Source of the DNA: Voacanga thouarsii
Taxonomy: Eukaryota; Streptophyta; Magnoliopsida; Gentianales; Apocynaceae
Length of the DNA: 64,000 nucleotides
Reading direction: 5' to 3'
Assembly (NCBI GenBank): GCA_026120185.1
Contig: JANUWF010002432.1
Span: forward strand, 1 to 64,000
Within the stretch, counting starts at the first letter, position 1; each line of letters starts with the position of its first letter. The notes below the pieces were generated by a model. The model saw nothing but the letters and a program-made list of their open reading frames with translations. It made no database searches and was not told the DNA's origin. Of this stretch, positions 12,028 to 22,796 are shown piece after piece. Both the position numbers and the translations under genes were made by a program.

Positions 12028-12128
12028 GCATCTGCATATGGTCGGTTAAACCGCCTAATTTATTTCTTTTATACTTACTACTTTTTGTGTACCTGCATCT
12101 GCATATGGTCGGCTAAGCCGCCTCATTT
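12028..12128 (+). repeat. Imperfect tandem duplication with GCATATGGTCGG core
   Basis: Two copies of a unit of about 63 bp, each starting CTGCATCTGCATATGGTCGG and followed by TTAAACCGCC or CTAAGCCGCC, then TATTTCTTTTATACTTA or its equivalent. CGGTTAAACCG is a short palindrome. The same pair is found at 24692-24790. Confidence 0.7.
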
Positions 12129-12146
12129 ATTAGATCCAATCCCATA

Positions 12147-12360
12147 AAAGGCAGGTAGGCAACTCTTTGGCCTAGATGTTAATTTTCTTCAAAAATCTCC
12201 AAAATTTATAAAAAAAATACTACGAGTTCATCGTTGTAGATACCAAAAGTGCTTCTTTCCATCCACACAAAGACAAACAGACTGAAACATATATTACCAA
12301 TACTTCAGTCCAAATACACTCTGTCCATACTCCTTCTGAATGCAAAAAAAAAAAAAAAAA
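12147..12360 (+). pseudogene. Pararetrovirus ORF2 internal scrap and poly(A) tract
   Basis: Bases up to about 12342 match 23383-23570 inside viral ORF2 (the segment encoding RQLFGPDVNF...LVDTKSASFHPHKDKQTE), here with frame damage. It then runs into about 21 consecutive A residues (12344-12364) joined to the next promoter copy. An internal ORF2 piece between two intergenic-region copies points to rearranged or recombined viral DNA. Confidence 0.75.
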
Positions 12361-13052
12361 AAAAATGGCATCACAAGTGACATCAGCATGACATCATTGG
12401 TGACATCACAAGTGACTCAGCATGACATCGTTGGTGACATCACAAGTGACATTAGCAAGACATCGACAAAACTGCTGACATCACCCATGACATCAGCAAA
12501 AAATGTGTATAAATATAGACCTCATACTCCATACAACACACACTTAGTAATAGATATTCACACAACTCTCCAAGAGTACTCTCCCTCTCCCAGTGGTTAG
12601 AATTCCATGTGGATCTGAACTGAAATTAATAGATTTGTGAATTATTCAGTATATCCTGTATAGATCTATGGACTCTATAACAGATCTGTTGAGATAAGAA
12701 AAGAGGTCTGATTTCATCAGATCTACTCTACTAGTTGTTTAACTGAGTTATAAAAGCCGTCGTTGAGGTTGTTGATTGACTCAGGACTTGTATGAGATGA
12801 GAATTTATTCTCATGGCCTTATCTCTCTCAGATTTTATATTTAACTCTATAGATCTATCCTCTATTTACTGACTAATGTTCATATCTATTATGCTCACGA
12901 ACAGATCTCTATGTTTTACATCATAACTAACAGAGAACTTGAATATCTTTCATATGGAACTTGACGGTAATGATCACCAAGTTATGGGAAGTAAGTACAT
13001 CCATCTGTTTTTCATGCATTTTATTTAACTACTTTTCTTAAAGATCTGCATC
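12361..13052 (+). promoter_or_regulatory. Pararetroviral promoter copy b and long leader
   Basis: A TGACATCA-type array (12365-12497), TATAAAT at 12508-12514, then a leader of about 500 nt to the first ATG of the polyprotein at 13053. The leader has several short AUG frames and many AGATCT-type motifs. Part of it (12604-13050) is repeated in inverse orientation at 28421-28871. I did not find a confident tRNA-Met primer-binding site. This copy precedes the full coding region, so it is the natural promoter of the forward viral copy. Confidence 0.72.
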
Positions 13053-13251
13053 ATGTCTTCATTCCTTCGCCCCTTTTCTAGATCCACCCCGTCCTCTTTT
13101 TTCTCCAATGCTTCTTCTTAAAATTCTTCAAAATGAAAGGAAGAGTTTAATTACTTTGACCTTCAACAATCCATTGACAATTGGAAAATTCCCAAGTTTT
13201 CTCCTAATGAAATTTATAAATCTCCCAAATGGTCACTTACTAGTGACTATG
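13053..13251 (+). pseudogene. Pararetrovirus copy 1: N-terminus of polyprotein (movement protein region)
   Basis: Starts MSSFLRPFSRSTPSS, identical at the start to the inverted copy at 28420. Two early stops, TAA at about 13119 and TGA at about 13134, are absent from copy 2; the first is a CAA-to-TAA change. The coding sequence is cut at 13251 by the solo LTR and resumes at 17531, the five bases 13247-13251 being duplicated at 17526-17530. Confidence 0.82.
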
Positions 13252-13505
13252 TGTGAAACCCCAGTCAAAGCCGACCTTAGAGTAAGAGGGTTGGGATGCA
13301 TATCATGCTTTACTTCATGATTAAATACATTTTCATATGATTTCTATGTGCTTTGGATTTGAGTTTTATTGTTTTGAAGTCTTGTTGGTGAGTATTATGT
13401 GAGAGGGGCAAAATGGTAATTTTGGGCCAAGGTGAAAATTGGGAGATAGATTGTGGATTGAGTAGGAAATAATTTTTTTAGTGGAAATAACAATAAGAAT
13501 TGTTG

Positions 13506-13560
13506 TGGTTTAGTGGTTAGAGCCTTAGAATTAATTTTTGAGGTCTTGGATTCAAATTCC
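13506..13560 (+). other. tRNA-like A/B-box module
   Basis: A box TGGTTTAGTGG at 13506 fits TRGYNNARNNG exactly. A B-box-like ATTCAAATTCC starts at 13550, 44 nt later. It lies 255 bp into the solo LTR. Confidence 0.5.
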
Positions 13561-15164
13561 ATCATAGAAGCTTTAGCTAGAATAAATTTTATTTTTGCTT
13601 GGGGGGAGTTGGTTTCGGCCTTAAAGGCCTAGATGAAGGTGGTGATAATGACCTAGGAGAGACATGTTAGGAGAATTCTCATTTCACTCCTTTGTTCTTC
13701 TCGAAAATTCCTAAAGGGAATTCATTCTCCCTTGATCTTTAGTTTTCCTTAATTTTCAACTCCTTAGTTTGATCAAGGTGTTCTATCCTTCTCCTTTCCA
13801 GAAAATTTAGTAAAATGCGGAGGTCTATTAGGATTAAAATGTCCTAGTAAAAGGCTTCTCATGGTCTGGAAAATGTGAATGAATTGTGGGAAATTTCAAG
13901 AGGAAAAATCCCTCTAGAAAGCTTGTTGAAATTTCACTCTATAGCTAATTCACCTTCCTTCTTGGAATGAGCTGAAATTTTCCAGCTTGTGTACCTTCAA
14001 AATGTCGAACTTCTTAGCTGAAATTTCCTTCCAAATGCTGCCAGAAAAATGGCCTTAAGATCAGCTTGAAACATGAATTATTTCTGCCATTTTCGGACTG
14101 CACAAAAGCTGTGCAAAACCAGTGAAAATTCTGGGCAAAATCGCAACTTTGGAGGTTCAAAACCAAGCTGTTTTCTTCCAGATTTTGTGCAGCACCTTAG
14201 CCATGTTTTTCCTCCATGAAGAAGGATGGAAACCAGCCTTGAATACCCCTAAAACCCCCCTTAAAACTCACTTCATCTCAGCTGGAAGAGGCGGACAAAA
14301 TTCTGTTCAGCGAAAAAACTGGGCAGTCAAATGTCCAGCTTTGTTTTCTGTTCATCTTCCAACCAAAGCACCAACCTACTTCTGTCAAGACCTCCCTTAA
14401 ACCACCATTAACAGAGCTCCACTGTTTCCTTTGAGCTTCTGCACGAAATTCCATCAATGGCTGTCCGAAAATCTCTCCAACAAATCCCTGCAATTTAGCT
14501 TGATTACCTTCCAAAATTCCAGCCATCTTATTTAGCAACCTTCCATGATATCTTGCTCAATTGACCATACTTCTTCTTCATCTTTGTACCCCTTAGTTTC
14601 GGCCATCATAAGCCTTGTAGAACCAGCTTTAATTCCTCAGAAAAGCCACAAATTCAGTCGGCCATAGGAGACTTCAAAGCTGTCCAGAAAAATCAAGATA
14701 ACCTAGAATATTTACTTTCCAAATTCTCTTCCAAAAAATATTCTTCAAGGATTGTAACAACTAACCTTTCCTTTCCCTTCCAAATTAGAGAAATCACTCC
14801 CTAAATCCTACAGAATTTTGGCAGCCCCAATTCCACAGAAATTCGGCAGCTTCCTCTTCTCTCTCTCTCTCTCGATTTTCTCTAGCTACCAAGAACACAC
14901 ACTACACCAAGAACACCTACTACCTTCTTACACCTAACAAACCACTTCAAACCCTCATGAAAATCTCCAGATTTGATCTACTCCTTGCTGTGAATCCATC
15001 AACACCCTTATTAACATCAAACTCCACAAATCATCTTGCTACTTTGGATAAAAAACCAGAAAATTTTGTGAAGGACAAGAACATCTTCAAGGTAAGCTTA
15101 TTCTAACGACTTCGTCTTCTTCAAACTTGATCTCCAATGAGAACTTATATGAATGAACATACTA

Positions 15165-15169
<5 letters not shown>

Positions 15170-15210
<41 letters not shown>
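15170..15210 (+). repeat. (CT)n microsatellite in LTR
   Basis: About 41 bp of CT repeats; the same site carries CT tracts of different length in the other family-1 LTRs. A 79-codon ORF across it reads as Ser-Leu repeats and is an artefact. Confidence 0.92.
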
Positions 15211-15212
<2 letters not shown>

Positions 15213-17525
15213 GGCCCGAAATTCCCTCTCTTGGCCGAATGGTCTCTTCTTCCACGACCATGCTTTCGCCACCTCTCTTGGACAAGAGTAGCCATCTAGG
15301 AGTTGCCATCTATTCTAAACTCTTCAAAGCATTCATCAACCAAGTAAGTACCTTCAATCCCTCTTTTAAACTCTAGAATCATGTCTCTAGGATGATGTTA
15401 TTAAAAGGTGGATGGTGGTAGGATTTGAGTATATATTTATTGTTGAGATTAAAGTATGAGCAATTGTATTATTGTGAAGAAGATGGGATTTATGCATGAA
15501 AGGTTTATCTTGGTTGATTGTATGTTGATTTGAGGTTTGATGCATGTCATAGGTAGTATTTGTGATAAAGTATGCTAGAGATTATGCCACCGTTGGTGAA
15601 TAGGATTTGTATTCATATGGGATTGTTTAAGCTATGTTCCTATTTATGCTAGTAGAGGTTAAAGCACGTCTTAATAAATTTAGCTCTATGCCTAGCTGCA
15701 AGATTTGGTTGATTTGATGAATTGAAGGATTGTGCATGTTCTTGATTGAGGATGGCCATAGAAATTTGATCATGATCTAGTTGTCCCTAAAACTAATTTT
15801 CACTTTATGCATAAAATACTCAATAAAATATTATTGCTAGTATTTTCGAAAAAAGTCTAGGAAGGGTAGATTTGAAATTATTATATATAAAGGATATTTT
15901 AGTCAAATAAATAATAATTTTGCTAGAAAATAAAATAAATAAATATTATTTAAAATAAAGAGATCAACTAAAGCTTTATGAGAATGATTCATAATTAGTA
16001 AAATATTTTCTAAATCAAAACCCTTAAGGATTTACTTATTATTTTCCAAGAAAGGCTTATTAAATTTAATCTCAACTAGTTTTAGCTATCAATTATTTTC
16101 TAACAACTAAACTATCATTAAATCACTATTTTACCTAGTACCATCTATGACTCTTGATCAAATAAACTCTAAATTTTCCCTAACAAGGTTTAAACTTTCA
16201 ACTTATTAGAATTTATTTCCCAAACCATTAATTATTTTAAATAACAAATTAAGCTTAGCTTATAAACTTATCTAGTTATTATTTTATCTTAAAGCTTGGG
16301 ACACTAGGATTATGGTAGTAGTGAATTGAATTGACTTAAAATTGAGGAAGTGGTTTGTGACTTGAAATTGATTAAGATTTGTATTTACCTATGTGGGGTT
16401 AGGTCAGCTGTTCGAGACCTTGTTGTTGTGAGCAAGAATCAGGTAAGCTCCTGCATAAAATCTATCTATGTGAAAATGTTTTCTTTATGGCAAGCTAAAT
16501 GTGGAGTGTATGGACACTCGTTTATTTGAAGGCAATTGAGGGTTGAATTTGTTCTTATTTCCAACACTTAACTTATTTAAAAGTTACTGAGCAGATTTCC
16601 AAACTTAAAACTCTTTCTAAAACTGATTGTTCCCAAAACTTTGGAAACCCTCCAATTACTAGTTTCATGAAGAGCAATGCTTTGTTTATTTTATCCCAAG
16701 TGGGAAATGTCGTTGAGTACTCAATAAGGGTGGACTACTAAGACTAGTCTTTGAAGGGTTATGGTAAGTCTCTCAGCAGGTGGCCACCTCTGGGGGGTGA
16801 GTCCTTCCCGGATAAGATGCCAGTTCAGTGAGTCGTGCCGGTCCGAGCTAGCAGTTTGTTTTCAGTCAAGTGACTGTGCTTTGCCGAAATGGACACCCAG
16901 TTGTTGTTTGGGTATAGAGAAGGAGGAGTATCTTGCCCAGTAGGCCGATCACCTACTTTTGTCAGTCTGCACAAAGTGTCGGTATTCTGACTGGTTATGG
17001 GGCCCAACGTGTGTTAACCCATATCCCTTTCTTTCGAGTGGTTGATTTCATTACTTGTGTACGGTTAGATAAGCCAAAATGCCACCCTTACTTTTGACTA
17101 ATGCTTGATGCTTGCCAATGTTTCTCTTATAAAAGTTTCACACTTTGCATCCGCGAACTGATTTCACTAAACACCCAAAGCACACACGGACTTACTGAGA
17201 TTTCTGTCTCATCACCTTTCTATCATGATTTCAGGATGATCCTGCTGTGGAGTTGAGTGGCTAGTAATATCTGCTTTGGAAGAGAATGTGTCTTTTGGTT
17301 TTATGTATTGCTTTGGGGAGGCGAGAGTGGATAATTTTATTTATGGTTTTTGTTTTGGAATTCATGGATTTATTCTTGAAGTTTTCTCTGGGTTGTAATA
17401 ACTTTTTAAGTTAAATATTATTTTTATTCCGCAATTTGTTTGTGTGACCTAGTTATAAAGACCAATTGTCTTTTGGACGGGGGGAAAACCCCGGCCCTGG
17501 CGGGCCTAGGCTTCGGGGTGTTACA

Positions 17526-18500
17526 CTATGTCATCAGGACTGTTGAAGAAACAGTTCAAATTGATTCTGACTGTAAAGAAATTAGACTTTTTTCTACTAG
17601 TGCAATCCAATGTTCTAAACAAAAATATAATTATCTCCATTTTGGGCTTGTCTAAATTGTAGCTGAACCCCTCTCCAGAGAAGGACTCGATACCTCTCTC
17701 CTCCTATGTTTTCGGGATACCAGATTCATCGATTTTAATGATTCACTCTTAGGCATGGTAGAAACTAGCCTTTGTAATGGACCAGTTCATTTTGACTGTT
17801 TTCCTAATTTTACTGTATCTCTTCGAAATCTAAATATATTGGATAGTCTGACACTCAATGTTATAACTGCCAATTACAAGATCAAAATAGGTTCTCTTCC
17901 CGTTGCTATCATTTATAGAATTCAGTATAAGGCAATGACTTCTGCTTTTAATACTGGTGCTATGAAGACATCTAACAAAGGAGAAACTGTTCTTTTTCAA
18001 ACCGATTTACAAAGATCTCATCTTTCAATTCCTATGCCCACCTCCTGGAATCGAGTAAGTCTTCCTTCCAATTGTCTTCTAACTAATGTAGCTCCTTCTG
18101 ATAAACCAGAAAATTCTAATGTATCAGAAATCAGACAATTCTCCTGTGGATCTGTAGAAATTACTTTCCAAAGATCTCTTAGCCAAAGGATTTCATATCC
18201 CCAATCTATTGCCTCTTCATCAGGAATCCAACTACCTCGACATTCAGTATCCTCTATAGCTACCTATCTACAGGGTATCAATCTCGACTCTAGGATTCCT
18301 CAAGCCAGGTATGTTGCTCGGCCTGAAACTGATGATACTGAGATAGATTTACCTACTTCACCTACTCATTTTGCTATGGTAGGAGAACTTCATGATCTTC
18401 AGACCGATGATAAAAAAGTACAAAATGTTTTTGTTGTTGACAAAACCATATTAAGAGAAGAATTTTATTCACTTCCAAATCTTTCTAAAAGAATATAGTT
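17526..18500 (+). pseudogene. Pararetrovirus copy 1: movement protein, main part
   Basis: Resumes after the target duplication with VIRTVEETVQID and extends through a 247-codon open frame (17755-18498). It is collinear with the minus-strand copy at 28350-27351. Features include EIRLFSTSAIQ, a FNDSLLGMVETSL stretch and SNVSEIRQFSCGSVEITF. It looks like a 30K-superfamily cell-to-cell movement protein, the usual N-terminal domain of petu- and florendovirus-type polyproteins; I assign this by position and general character. A CAA-to-TAA stop lies at 17653. The frame then closes with a TAG at 18496, where relatives would continue into the capsid region. Confidence 0.72.
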
Positions 18501-20280
18501 CTTGAAAAACTTTCAAGGATCTGACCAATAGAAAGTTCAAGATTCTTATTATAAATTTTTAAATGCAATTAAAAAATAAATTAATTTCTTTTTATGGTTT
18601 GAAGCGTATGCTGAAGTCCATAATATTGATTATCCTTTTGCCTCTTCTGTTAATGTTTCAAAATTATGGCAAACTGCCCAGGGATAAAATATATCTGCTG
18701 AATTTCCCCCTGGTCAGAAATTCCAAATTCCTTTTGGAGTTGAACAAATTGATGCCACTCATTTTAAAAAGAAAGATAAAGACGATGATATACTTCGTCC
18801 AAAAGACATTCAAAATATTTATGAACCAAACAATTATACAAACAAATATTTGCAAACTATTGGTGAATATTTGATTTCAAAACCAAGTATTTCTTCAACT
18901 GTGGTTATCCTTGAATCTAGTACTTCTTCATCTTCAATCCCTTTGTTTTGACCTTATGAGATTCCTCTCCAATATAGGAAAGAACTCAATAGGAGAACAT
19001 CATACAAGTTATTCTCACTGATCTCCAGCGTAGAATGGCTGAAATTGAAAAATCAATCATTCCAGAGTCTTCTGAACAGGTTGGTTCCAAAAATTCTATT
19101 TCTGTTTTAAATCAAAATGATCCTGATTCTGCTTCTGATAATTATTTTGATGATAGTCCAGAATCTCCCCTAAACCTTGGTGTTAACTTAGGAAAATTGC
19201 TTCCTCTACAACCTGGCATCCTGCCTCTCTGATTGAATAGACATTCCAATTGGAAAACTTCTCAAAAGTTGTACTATCCTAGAGCCACTCATCCAGATGT
19301 TGCCCTTGAGGAAAGTCCCAACATTCTTCAAAACTGTTACAATGCTAACAACATCTATGAATGGAACATAGATGGTCAATATGAGTACAACATTATGTTT
19401 AAACTTCAACAAATGACCATGGTAGCCATTGCATATCGCACTACAAATAATTGTTCTGATCAGCTTGTAGCCCATGTTTTTGCAGCAGGTTTTACAGAAC
19501 AACTCAAAGGTTGGTGGGATGAACATCTCACTGAAGCAAACCGGCATAGCATTTTTCATGCTGTCAAAACCAACCCAGACGGTCAACCAATCTTTTAGGA
19601 TGGAGAACCCATTTCTGATGCTGTGTCAACTCTTATCTTCACCATCACTAAAACCTTTATAGGTAATCCTGGAATTTTCAGAGAAAAATCTACTGAAATC
19701 TTGAACAACCTTAAGTGCAGAACCTCATCTGATTTCAGATGGTATAAGGATACCTTTCTCACCAGGATCTATGCAAAACCTGATGGAAACAGCTAATACT
19801 TGAAAGAAAAATTCCTAGATGGGCTTCCAAAATCCCTTCGTGATCTTGTTCGCCAAGAACTCCAAACCCAGTACAATAGTGTTGTACCTTATGAAAACTT
19901 TACTTTTGGCCAATTAACTAGCCAAATCCAACAGGTTGTTCTCAAAATCTGTCGTCAAGATAAGATGCTGAGACAAATAGCCAAAGATCATGCCGAGCGA
20001 AGTATGGACTTAGGCACATTCTATGAACAATTTGGACTGCCCTCATGTAGTACCAAACCCCGTAGGAAACATAAACATAAACAGTCTTCCTATAGACCTC
20101 CTCACCTTAGGAAAAAGTTCAATAGTTCAAAGAGGCCAGCACTTCCTGCTCCTTCTACAAAACCTTACAATCCATATAAAGCTGCCAAGTCTAGGTCTAA
20201 AACCAAGCCCATAGCAGCCCAACCCAAAACAATTGTCTGTTTCTAATGTAATCAACCAGGTCACCTTGCTCGGTTCTGCA
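18501..20280 (+). pseudogene. Pararetrovirus copy 1: coat protein region with zinc knuckle
   Basis: A series of open pieces (18563-18874 in another frame, 19035-19232, 19233-19598, 19800-20246) collinear with copy 2 at 27300-25540. The central part (NNIYEWNIDGQYEYN, GFTEQLKGWWDEHLTE) is the likely capsid core. A basic Lys/Arg/Pro-rich stretch (KPRRKHKHKQSSYRPPHLRKK) follows, then a CX2CX4HX4C RNA-binding knuckle at 20238-20279, broken by TAA at 20244. A one-base deletion relative to copy 2 near 19008 changes frame. The TGA at 19229 (CGA in copy 2) and TAA at 19795 (CAA in copy 2) are private to copy 1; the TAG at 19596 is shared with copy 2. Confidence 0.78.
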
Positions 20281-20879
20281 AAGTTCACAAAAGAATCCAA
20301 GCAATGGACATTTCGGAAGATATTAAGCAATCTCTTAACAATATTCTTTTTCTAAGTGATACTTCTTCTGATTCCTCCGATGATGACGATGAACAACAAT
20401 TCAACCAAATTCAGGAAGATGATATTGATTCTTCTTCATCTTCTGATTCCGCAGAAAATGATCATTTTACCCAATATGATCAACCAATCATCAATACACT
20501 AACAACGAAACAGGATCTTCTCTTTGAACTAATTAATAAGCTTCCTGATTCTGCAAACAAAAAAGAGTATCTTAAACGATTCAAGTAAATTCTTGATCAA
20601 CCTTCTTTATCAAATTCCAATCCTTTTTCCCGACATCCATGGATTGCCAATACTTACAATCTAGTAGATATCCTTAACAGGTTTCCTTCTAAACCTTCGA
20701 CATCTGTTACTATTCAAGATCTCCAATCTGAAATTGCTTTTCTTAAGGAAGATATCCGAGAAATCAAAGCTTCTCAACAATTAGACCGACTAGTTCTTCA
20801 AAATCTCTGTTCTCAGAAGAAACCAAAGCAACCAATATCAGAGTCTACTGATACAAATTTCCTTAACTATCTTTCAAAA
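20281..20879 (+). pseudogene. Pararetrovirus copy 1: acidic linker and coiled-coil region
   Basis: Encodes MDISEDIKQSLNNILFLSD, then a Ser/Asp/Glu-rich stretch (SSDSSDDDDEQQF, DDIDSSSSSDS), and a heptad-like segment (IQDLQSEIAFLKEDIREIKASQQLDRL) suggestive of a coiled coil. TAA at 20586-20588 splits it; the same stop exists in copy 2 (25237-25239 on the minus strand). Acidic regions flank capsid domains in Caulimoviridae. The precise cleavage boundaries cannot be seen. Confidence 0.7.
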
Positions 20880-21392
20880 ATGTCTATCCAAAGGTGGTAT
20901 GTTCGATTTACTTTGGTTATTCAAAATTCTCTAACTTTAGAAATTCCAGCAGTTGTTGATACGAGAGCTGATCTCAACTGCATTCAGGAAGGTCTCATTT
21001 CTACCAAATTTTTTGAAAAAACCAAAGAATCTCTCCGCTCAGCCAATGGTAAGAAAGTAGTTATTAGTTTCAAACTTTCAAATGTTAAGGTAAAACATTC
21101 TTTATTATCTGTATTTACTTCCTTCTTACTTGTCAAAGATATTACTCACCCTGTAATCTTAGGCACCCCTTTTATTCAACATATCATTCCATTCATGGTC
21201 CTCAAAAAAGGCATTTAGGTAGAACATCTGAACCAAAAGATACTCATTCATTTCGATAGGCCTCCTATTGAAAAAGAACTACAGCTTCTAGAAAATAAGA
21301 CAACCCAAATCAATTTCCTTAAAGAAGATGTAGCATTTTAATGTCTTCAACAGTATCTAATTGAACCAGGCATTAAAGCCTAAATTCCAAAA
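20880..21392 (+). pseudogene. Pararetrovirus copy 1: aspartic protease
   Basis: Reads WYVRFTLVIQNSLTLEIPAVVDTRADLNCI and ends with VILGTPFI, a retropepsin layout. The catalytic triplet expected as DTG or DSG is DTR here (GAT ACG AGA at 20958-20966), one G-to-A transition away. A protease with Arg in that loop should be inactive. The frame closes near 21216, and two further stops follow before the RT. Confidence 0.8.
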
Positions 21393-22794
21393 ATGGATAA
21401 TCATATCCAGACCCAACTTTGTTCTGATCTACCAACCGCATTTTGGAATAGAAAACAACACATTGTTCAGCTTCTATACGAGCCAGACTTTGATGAAAAA
21501 TTCATTCCAACAAAGGCCCGTCCTATCCAAATGAATCATGAGCTCACAACTTATTGCCAAAAAGAGATCAATGATCTTCTACAAAAATGACTAATTTATC
21601 CTAGCAACTCTCCTTGGAGCTGTGCAGGATTTTATGTTAATAAAAATGTTAAACTTGAGCAAGGTGTTCCAAGACTTGTCATCAATTACAAGCCTCTCAA
21701 TTTAGCCCTCAGATGGATTAGGTATCCTATTCCGAACAAAAAAGATTTGTTAAATAGATTACACTCTACTTTACTATTTTCAAAATTTAATTTAAAATCA
21801 GGTTTTTGGCAAATTCAAGTTGATCCTAGAGACGGCTACAAAACTGCTTTTACAGTTCCATTTGGCTAATATGAATGGAATGTGATGCCTTTTGGATTAA
21901 AAAAATGCTCCTTCAGAATTCTAGAGGATCATGAACGAAATTTTCAATCCATTTTCTCAATTTATTATTGTTTACATTGATGATGTTCTAATTTTTTCTC
22001 AAAATTTAGATCAACATTTCAAACATTTAAAAACTTTCTGTCAAACGGCTAAACATAATGGTTTAGTTCTTTCAAAAACTAAGTACATTCTTTTTCAAAC
22101 TAATGTCCGATTTCTGGGACATCAAATTCAATAGGGAACTATTACTCCTATCCAGAGGTCAATTCAATTTGCTGACAAATTTCTAGATCAAATTATTGAT
22201 CGAACTCAACTCCAGCGCTTTTTGGGTTATCTTAATTATGTTTCTGAATTTATTATAGGAAATCGTACTCTCATTAAACCCCTACACAATAGACTCAAAC
22301 AGCCTCCTTCTCCATGGACTGATGTCCATACTTCCATAGTCAAACAGGTCAAAATGAAAGTCAAGACTCTTCCTTGCTTGGCACTTCCTGACCCTTCTGC
22401 CCCCAAAATATTCGAAACAGATGCTTCTGATATCGGCTATGGTGGTGTTGTTAAACAAATCAAAGATGGCAAAACGCATATAGTAGCATTTGCATCAAAG
22501 CATTGGAATAGTTCTCAACAGAACTATCCTGCCATAAAGAAAGAAATTTTGGCAATAATTTTATGTATTTCAAAATTTCAAGCTGATTTGTTAAATCAGA
22601 AATTTTTACTTCGCATTGATTGCCAAGCTGCAAAATCTGTTTTGCAAAAAAGTGTCCAAAATCTTAGTTGAAAACAGATATTTGCTAGGTGGCAAGCTAT
22701 TTTATCTATTTTTGATTTCGATATAGAATATATCAAAGGATCTTCAAATTCTATTCCTGATTTTTTAACTCGAGAATTTCTGCAGGGACGATAA
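21393..22794 (+). pseudogene. Pararetrovirus copy 1: reverse transcriptase and RNase H
   Basis: The RT begins around 21393 (FIPTKARPIQMNHEL) and includes PRLVINYKPLN, LLFSKFNLKSGFWQIQV (Asn where catalytic Asp is usual) and YIDD at 21973-21984. RNase H begins FETDASDIGYGG (Asp at 22420) and includes PAIKKEILAI and RIDCQAAKSVL. The polyprotein ends DIEYIKGSSNSIPDFLTREF, TAA 22792-22794. Breaks are a TGA at 21588, TAA at about 21867, an apparent extra A in the run near 21900 that shifts frame, TAG at 22132 and TGA at 22669. This domain copies the viral pregenome. The sequence type is Caulimoviridae rather than LTR retrotransposon; no integrase follows. Confidence 0.88.
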
Positions 22795-22796
22795 TT

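Larger units (their letters stand above)
11447..12146 (+). pseudogene. Pararetrovirus fragment a: ORF2 tail, promoter and downstream region
   Basis: Duplicates, by eye, the segment at 24148-24830: the end of viral ORF2 (the acidic DDEEEFEEEDY tail at about 11545-11598), an A-rich stretch, the TGACATCA-rich promoter, and then a CTT microsatellite with GCATATGGTCGG repeats. It is the first of three copies of the viral intergenic region and begins at the copia breakpoint. I see no intact gene. The apparent 92-codon ORF across 11869-12147 is a translation of the CTT repeat and not a protein. Confidence 0.82.
13252..17525 (+). mobile_element. Solo family-1 Tekay LTR inserted in viral movement-protein gene
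   Basis: 4,274 bp from TGTGAAACCCC to GGGGTGTTACA, flanked by a perfect 5-bp target site duplication CTATG (13247-13251 and 17526-17530). There is no internal region, so it formed by LTR-LTR recombination after insertion. Landmarks are the tRNA-like module at 13506-13560, donor-like AAG/GTAAGC at 15089, a CT microsatellite at 15170-15210, donor-like CAG/GTAAGC at 16440, AAGTGT motifs near 16970-17010, acceptor-like TTTCAG/G at 17229 and TTATAAAG near 17454. ORFs inside are short and unconserved among LTR copies. It is younger than the viral integration it interrupts. Confidence 0.95.

Noticed and set aside
11869..12147. 92-codon ORF with a poly-Leu stretch that resembles a membrane protein
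   Set aside because: It is a translation of the CTT microsatellite in viral noncoding sequence; the duplicate at 24591-24843 has a different length and frame.
12365..12497. CRISPR-like array suggested by regularly spaced TGACATCA repeats
   Set aside because: Repeats are too short, spacing is irregular, the context is a plant viral promoter, and no cas genes are present.
14122..14538. Overlapping ORFs of 86-92 codons on both strands in the solo LTR
   Set aside because: No family resemblance, and equivalent positions in the other LTRs (for example 41454-41902) have different frames and breaks.
15137..15376. 79-codon Ser-Leu-repeat ORF, and similar ones near 42438, 50043, 56222 and 59695
   Set aside because: These read across CT microsatellites inside LTRs and are not conserved among LTR copies.
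17755..18498. 247-codon ORF that could be taken for a host gene
   Set aside because: It is collinear with the inverted viral copy at 27998-27351 and continues viral movement-protein sequence on both sides.
19206..19586. 126-codon ORF antisense to viral coding sequence, with a counterpart at 26227-26607
   Set aside because: Conserved only because the sense viral protein is; no recognisable product.
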